Part shown: in pieces, positions 60,470 through 64,000 of the stretch
Layout of the letters: each line of letters starts with the position of its first letter
How positions within the stretch are numbered: position 1 is the first letter of the stretch
Assembly (NCBI GenBank): GCA_024693285.1
Contig: JAILLE010000036.1
Location: forward strand, 1 to 64,000
DNA from: Bacteroidales bacterium
GTDB lineage: Bacteria > Bacteroidota > Bacteroidia > Bacteroidales > UBA932
Length of the DNA stretch: 64,000 bases
Direction: 5' to 3'
Notes under the pieces: generated by a model
Told to the model about the DNA's origin: nothing
Databases searched by the model: none
The model's input: the letters and a program-made list of their open reading frames with translations, nothing else
Position numbers and translations under genes: made by a program

Positions 60470-60516
60470 ATAAGAGTGTTTTTTTAATATGTTGATAATT
60501 AATTATTTCTATAATA

Positions 60517-63030
60517 TCAGACCTTGATCCGGATTTTGCCTTTTTTCAAACCTTCAGAGGTGGCTGTGACTATAATCTTGCCCTTGGATCCGGGCTTTGT
60601 CTTGATGATGACTGATGCCAGCCCATTGAACGCTTTGATTTTGTCCGAATGGAATGGTGTCAGGCAGGTCGGGTCGCCGGCGTCAACCGCCAGGATCTCA
60701 CCGGGTCCTTTAACACAGAACTTCAGTTCATCGCAAGCCCTCGGATTGAATATTCCCTTTTTATCAGTCAGTTTGACGTCAATATAATAAATGTCCCCCA
60801 CTCCGAAACCTTTCTCAAGGGACATCTTGATCTTGCTCGCGGGTCCGGCTGTCTTGACTGTCTCCGAGGCGACTTTTTTGCCGTCTTTCCAGCCGATCGC
60901 CTCGATCTTACCGGGTTGGTAGACAACATCGTCCCAGCGGAGGCGATACTGCTTGTCAGCCCTATCTAGAGTTCCCTTGGATTCCCCGTTGACGAACAGC
61001 TCGACCTTGTCGCAATTGGTATAGACATGGACAGGGGTCACCTCTCCCTCGCGTCCTTCCCAGTTCCAATGCGGGAGCACGTGCAGCACGGTCTTGTCGG
61101 ACCAACGTGCCTGGTAGAGCCAATAGCGGTCTTTCGGGAATCCCGCAAGGTCGATTATTCCGAAATAGGAACTTCTTGAGGGAGTGGACACTACGCCTTT
61201 CTCCGCGATCTCTTTCTCGGCCTTTGCCTTGGTCTCCGGGTCATGGAAGTTTGTCAGGATGGTAAGGTCCCTGTTGTAAGGAGTCGGCTCACCGAGATAG
61301 TCATATCCGGTCCAGACGAATTCCCCGAGACATGTCGGATTGGCGTCCTCGAGCTCCCATTCCTGCTCTGGTATCTGACCCCATGGGACAGTGTGAAGGT
61401 CGTAAGAGCTTACCTGGAAGTCCTTCTCACTGAACTCCTTGCCTCTCGGGTCTTCTTCTATGGGGAAGAAATACACGCCTCTGGTGCTGATGGTCGAGGC
61501 CGTCTCGCTTCCGAGATAGAGTTTACCGGGATTGGCCTCGTGGAACTTGGAGTAAAGGTGGGGCTTATAGTTGAAGCCGTAGATGTCCATCGTGTTGCGG
61601 AACTCCTGCTCGGAGGCCCAGGGGTTGTCGGACCCGAAGGTGGTCAGTCTCGTAGGATCCTCAGTATGACATATTTCCGTAAGATGTGCGGGAATATGGT
61701 AAAGGTCAGGATAACCTTGCTCTCCGGTCTCATTGCCGATACTCCAGAGGATGACTGAGGGGTGGTTGCGGTCCCTGTGGATCATCGCGACCAGATCCTT
61801 GTCCGCCCAATCGTTGAATAGCAGGGCGTAGCCGTTGGGCTTTTTGGGGATGGTCCAGGTGTCGGTCAGCTCGTCCATCACGACGAAGCCCATTCGGTCG
61901 CAGAGGTCGAGGAGTTCGGGGGCGGGGGGATTATGGGAGGTTCGTATGGCATTGCAGCCCATCTCTTTCAGCATCTTCAGCCTGCGTTCCCAGGCGGTGT
62001 TGTTCCAGACTGCTCCGAGGGCTCCGGCATCATGATGGAGGCAAACTCCCTTCAGGAACGTCTTCACTCCGTCAATGTATATCCCGTCTTCCCTGTACTC
62101 AATATCCCTGAGTCCGAATATGGTCACGTATTCCTCGTCTGCCGGAGCAGCCGTCGAGCTTAGGCCGTACTCAGCCGCAGCAAGCCCCGAGCCTTGTCGA
62201 GGGGCGACGCGAGAATGGACGCGGCCGGGCTCGAGCGGCTGGCCGGCAAATACAGTGGTAATCGCTCGATACAGGCTCGGGTGTTCTGGACTCCAGCGGG
62301 CGGCGCCGGTGAGGTCGAATTCTTGCGTCACGATGGTCGAATCGGTGATAGATTCGACGAGGGTCTCCGCGAATGCGATTACCGTATTCCCTTCATATTC
62401 AAAAATTTCCGTCCGGACAATACCTTTAACCGGTTCCCCACTGTCGCGCAGGCTGATTTGTAAAGTGGCCTTGTTGCCCTTGGTGGTCATGTAAGTTCCC
62501 CAATGGGCGACTCCGATGTCAGGGGCTGCGGTGAGCCAGACATTGCGGTATATTCCTCCGCCAGGATACCATCGGCTGGACTCCTCAGGATTGTCGAGGG
62601 TAATCTTGATTTCGTTGTCTCCTACTTTAATATATGGAGTCAGGTCCGCCCTGAATGAGGCGTAACCGTATGGCCATTCCGTGACGAGATTCCCGTTGCA
62701 ATAAACTTTCGCCCAGGACATGGCTCCGTCAATGTCGAGGAAATAGCGGAGCGGACCCTCGGCTGCTTCGACAGGCTCAGCAACCGTCAAGGTCTTCGTG
62801 TATTCCGCCTTGCCCCACCAGGCCAACTTTCCGGTCTCGCCAGGATAATTGATGTCAAATGGTCCGTCCACACCCCAGTCGTGAGGCAGGTCAACGACTT
62901 TGGTGACGCCGTCTTTTGAGAATGTCCAACCTTCGTTGAATGAAACCCTTGCCGCCGGCTGGGCAGTCAAAAGAAACGAGAAGGCCGACATCATCACGGC
63001 CATGAGGAGGGGAAGTCGATGAATAAACAT
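60517..63030 (-). CDS. Secreted GH2 glycosidase (beta-galactosidase-like) with repeat-encoded insertion
   Basis: 837 aa. Signal peptide (MFIHRLPLLMAVMMSAFSFL), GH2 sugar-binding domain (VVDLPHDWGVDGPFD, NEIKITLDNPEESSRWYPGGG), Ig-like domain, TIM barrel with acid/base Glu in LWSIGNETGEQG and nucleophile Glu in YLGSETAS, and C-terminal domains. Acts on beta-galactosides or related glycans. Residues about 262-297 (PLEPGRVHSRVAPRQGSGLA...) are family C palindrome in the domain 2-3 region; AEPVEAAEG (about 83-91) is a family B remnant. An alternative start at 63003 would fit the promoter position better but loses the positive n-region. Confidence 0.92.
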   Translation of the reverse strand: MFIHRLPLLMAVMMSAFSFLLTAQPAARVSFNEGWTFSKDGVTKVVDLPHDWGVDGPFDINYPGETGKLAWWGKAEYTKTLTVAEPVEAAEGPLRYFLDIDGAMSWAKVYCNGNLVTEWPYGYASFRADLTPYIKVGDNEIKITLDNPEESSRWYPGGGIYRNVWLTAAPDIGVAHWGTYMTTKGNKATLQISLRDSGEPVKGIVRTEIFEYEGNTVIAFAETLVESITDSTIVTQEFDLTGAARWSPEHPSLYRAITTVFAGQPLEPGRVHSRVAPRQGSGLAAAEYGLSSTAAPADEEYVTIFGLRDIEYREDGIYIDGVKTFLKGVCLHHDAGALGAVWNNTAWERRLKMLKEMGCNAIRTSHNPPAPELLDLCDRMGFVVMDELTDTWTIPKKPNGYALLFNDWADKDLVAMIHRDRNHPSVILWSIGNETGEQGYPDLYHIPAHLTEICHTEDPTRLTTFGSDNPWASEQEFRNTMDIYGFNYKPHLYSKFHEANPGKLYLGSETASTISTRGVYFFPIEEDPRGKEFSEKDFQVSSYDLHTVPWGQIPEQEWELEDANPTCLGEFVWTGYDYLGEPTPYNRDLTILTNFHDPETKAKAEKEIAEKGVVSTPSRSSYFGIIDLAGFPKDRYWLYQARWSDKTVLHVLPHWNWEGREGEVTPVHVYTNCDKVELFVNGESKGTLDRADKQYRLRWDDVVYQPGKIEAIGWKDGKKVASETVKTAGPASKIKMSLEKGFGVGDIYYIDVKLTDKKGIFNPRACDELKFCVKGPGEILAVDAGDPTCLTPFHSDKIKAFNGLASVIIKTKPGSKGKIIVTATSEGLKKGKIRIKV
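62140..62248 (-). repeat. Palindromic element family C (copy 2), in-frame in GH2 gene
   Basis: 109 bp with TGCCGG/CCGGCA ends. The 99-bp core (62141-62239) is the reverse complement of 36444-36542 with seven differences; three base pairs' worth are compensatory or stem-preserving. It is read from the opposite strand of the element compared with copy 1. Confidence 0.9.
62765..62779 (-). repeat. Family B remnant in GH2 gene
   Basis: CTTCGACAGGCTCAG, the core of family B, encoding AEPVEA in the first beta domain. The same AGCCTGTCGAAG core is at 49096-49108, also read as EPVE. Confidence 0.5.
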
Positions 63031-63033
63031 ATT

Positions 63034-63063
63034 CAAAGATAGTGAAAATCCGTCAATTGCAAA
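63034..63063 (-). promoter_or_regulatory. Promoter abutting the GH2 start
   Basis: Minus-strand TTTG (63063-63060), 18-nt spacer, TATCTTTG (63041-63034). The annotated ATG begins 4 nt after the -7 box, so the message would be nearly or wholly leaderless unless translation starts at 63003. Confidence 0.6.
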
Positions 63064-63094
63064 GTTCTTTGACGCAATCAAATTGACATGAAAC

Positions 63095-63126
63095 TTTGGT
63101 GATTTGAAGATTATTCTGTAAATTTG
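63095..63126 (+). promoter_or_regulatory. Promoter of the str operon (rpsL)
   Basis: TTTG 63095-63098, 20-nt spacer, TAAATTTG 63119-63126: perfect at both boxes; about 50 nt before rpsL. Divergent from the GH2 promoter. Confidence 0.8.
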
Positions 63127-63177
63127 CAGCCCCAAAATATTTGGGAAAAAACATAAATAAAAGATTTACAATCATTT

Positions 63178-63561
63178 ATGCCAACAATTCAACAGTTAGT
63201 TCGCAAAGGACGCGAGAGTCTTGAAGTCAAGAGCAAGTCTCGCGCGCTGGACGCTTGCCCTCAGAAGAGGGGCGTATGTCTGCGTGTCTACACGACGACT
63301 CCTAAGAAACCTAACTCAGCGATGAGGAAGGTCGCCAGGGTACGCCTTACCAACTCTAAAGAGGTCAATGCTTACATTCCGGGCGAGGGTCACAACCTGC
63401 AGGAGCACAGCATCGTGCTGGTGCGCGGCGGTCGTGTGAAGGACCTCCCTGGTGTGCGTTACCACATCCTTCGTGGAGCTTTGGATACCGCTGGCGTGGA
63501 AGGAAGGACCCAGTCCCGCTCCCTCTACGGTGCCAAGAGGCCGAAGAAGTCCAAGAAGTAG
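63178..63561 (+). CDS. rpsL: 30S ribosomal protein S12
   Basis: 127 aa. Sits in the 30S decoding centre. The strongly conserved [19 protein letters not shown] and [32 protein letters not shown] blocks are present, and the streptomycin-contact lysines (KKPNS and the GRVKDLPG region) are wild-type in appearance. First gene of the str operon, followed by rpsG after 38 nt. Confidence 0.99.
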   Translation: MPTIQQLVRKGRESLEVKSKSRALDACPQKRGVCLRVYTTTPKKPNSAMRKVARVRLTNSKEVNAYIPGEGHNLQEHSIVLVRGGRVKDLPGVRYHILRGALDTAGVEGRTQSRSLYGAKRPKKSKK

Positions 63562-63599
63562 TCCCATTTGTTTTTTGATCACCTTTAATTTTCACAAAA

Positions 63600-64000
63600 A
63601 TGAGAAAATCGAAGCCTAAGAAGAGAATTCTACTTCCTGATCCTAAGTTTCATGATGTCGAGGTCACTCGCTTCGTGAACAATCTTATGTTACAGGGGAA
63701 GAAGAGTATCGCGTATTCTATTTTTTACGATGCCATCGACATGGTAGGCGAGAAGATGAAAGATTCTGACAAGGCTCCTCTAGATATTTGGAGGAAGGCT
63801 CTCGAAAACGTGACCCCTCAGATCGAGGTCAAGTCACGTCGTGTAGGAGGTGCCAACTTCCAGGTGCCTACAGAGTTGCGTCCGGAGAGGAAAGTCTCGC
63901 TTTCCATGAAGAACATGATCGGCTATGCCCGCAAACGTTCCGGCCACTCCATGGCAGAAAAACTTTGTGCGGAGATAGTCGCCGCCTACAACAATGAGGG
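63600..64000 (+). CDS. rpsG: 30S ribosomal protein S7, 3' end cut by window edge
   Basis: First 133 residues present. [39 protein letters not shown], then [20 protein letters not shown] and FQVPTEL are unmistakable S7 sequence. Binds the 3' major domain of 16S rRNA and contacts E-site tRNA. It starts 38 nt after rpsL, as is usual; fusA is expected beyond the window. Confidence 0.98.
   Translation, partial: MRKSKPKKRILLPDPKFHDVEVTRFVNNLMLQGKKSIAYSIFYDAIDMVGEKMKDSDKAPLDIWRKALENVTPQIEVKSRRVGGANFQVPTELRPERKVSLSMKNMIGYARKRSGHSMAEKLCAEIVAAYNNE

Noticed and set aside
1..64000. CRISPR arrays, tRNA/rRNA genes, insertion sequences or prophage
   Set aside because: No regularly spaced repeats, no tRNA-like cloverleaf sequence noticed and no transposase, integrase or phage protein among the open frames.

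Overview
The window looks like a chromosomal segment of a Bacteroidota bacterium, most likely Bacteroidales. The evidence is the gene content (GLPGLI protein, TonB-style outer-membrane barrel, SPFH plus Arc-like pair, DUF3109, DUF2007, families of FtsX-like permeases, secreted GH2/GH51 enzymes) and repeated matches to the Bacteroidota vegetative promoter, TTTG then 18-21 nt then TAnnTTTG. Base composition looks near 50% GC, which is high for Bacteroides itself, so a related high-GC uncultured lineage is possible; that is inference. There is no plasmid, phage, transposase, tRNA or CRISPR signal, and after start codons are corrected no gap exceeds about 165 bases.

Layout. 1-15353 (minus): one export locus with an NtrC-type regulator, a short histidine kinase, a TolC-like channel, a MacA-like adaptor, one ABC ATPase and five tandem FtsX-type permeases (the last cut by the window edge). 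An array of GTGTAAAG half-sites lies before the tolC-like gene. 15459-18354: M28 lipoprotein peptidase, SPFH/ribbon-helix-helix pair and a TSCPD protein. 18364-25567 (minus): cell-shape operon mreB-mreC-mreD-pbp2-rodA with a GH51 arabinofuranosidase appended. 25633-33556: ispD, an Lrp/AsnC regulator, topA, and a class A PBP-ddl-prmC operon. 33676-44708: an orphan lipoprotein, a DUF4160/DUF2442 pair, a U32 peptidase, TPR protein, degenerate M16 protein, DUF3109, DUF2007, a coiled-coil membrane protein and hemW. 44701-52298: serine hydrolase, endonuclease/phosphatase-fold protein, thiL, a TPR-membrane-HTH protein, a double esterase and an alkyltransferase. 52371-57851 (minus): a membrane-tethered HTH regulator followed by a lipoprotein, GLPGLI and beta-barrel operon. 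57953-63030 (minus): GH2 and S9 peptidase. 63178-64000: start of the str operon (rpsL, rpsG).

The most unusual content is a set of dispersed palindromic elements lying inside protein-coding genes without breaking the frame. At least four families can be seen: (A) a 27-bp TGTCATCCTGAGCG...GAAGGATCT palindrome; (B) a ~50-bp relative with a CCTGAGC.TGTCGAAGGG middle; (C) a ~110-bp palindrome present in the U32 and GH2 genes in opposite orientations; (D) a 57-80-bp palindrome in hemW, a serine hydrolase and an esterase. Differences between copies are often compensatory across the stem, which suggests that base pairing is conserved. They resemble the Rickettsia palindromic elements in behaviour, not in sequence. 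Some also supply start or stop codons of genes.
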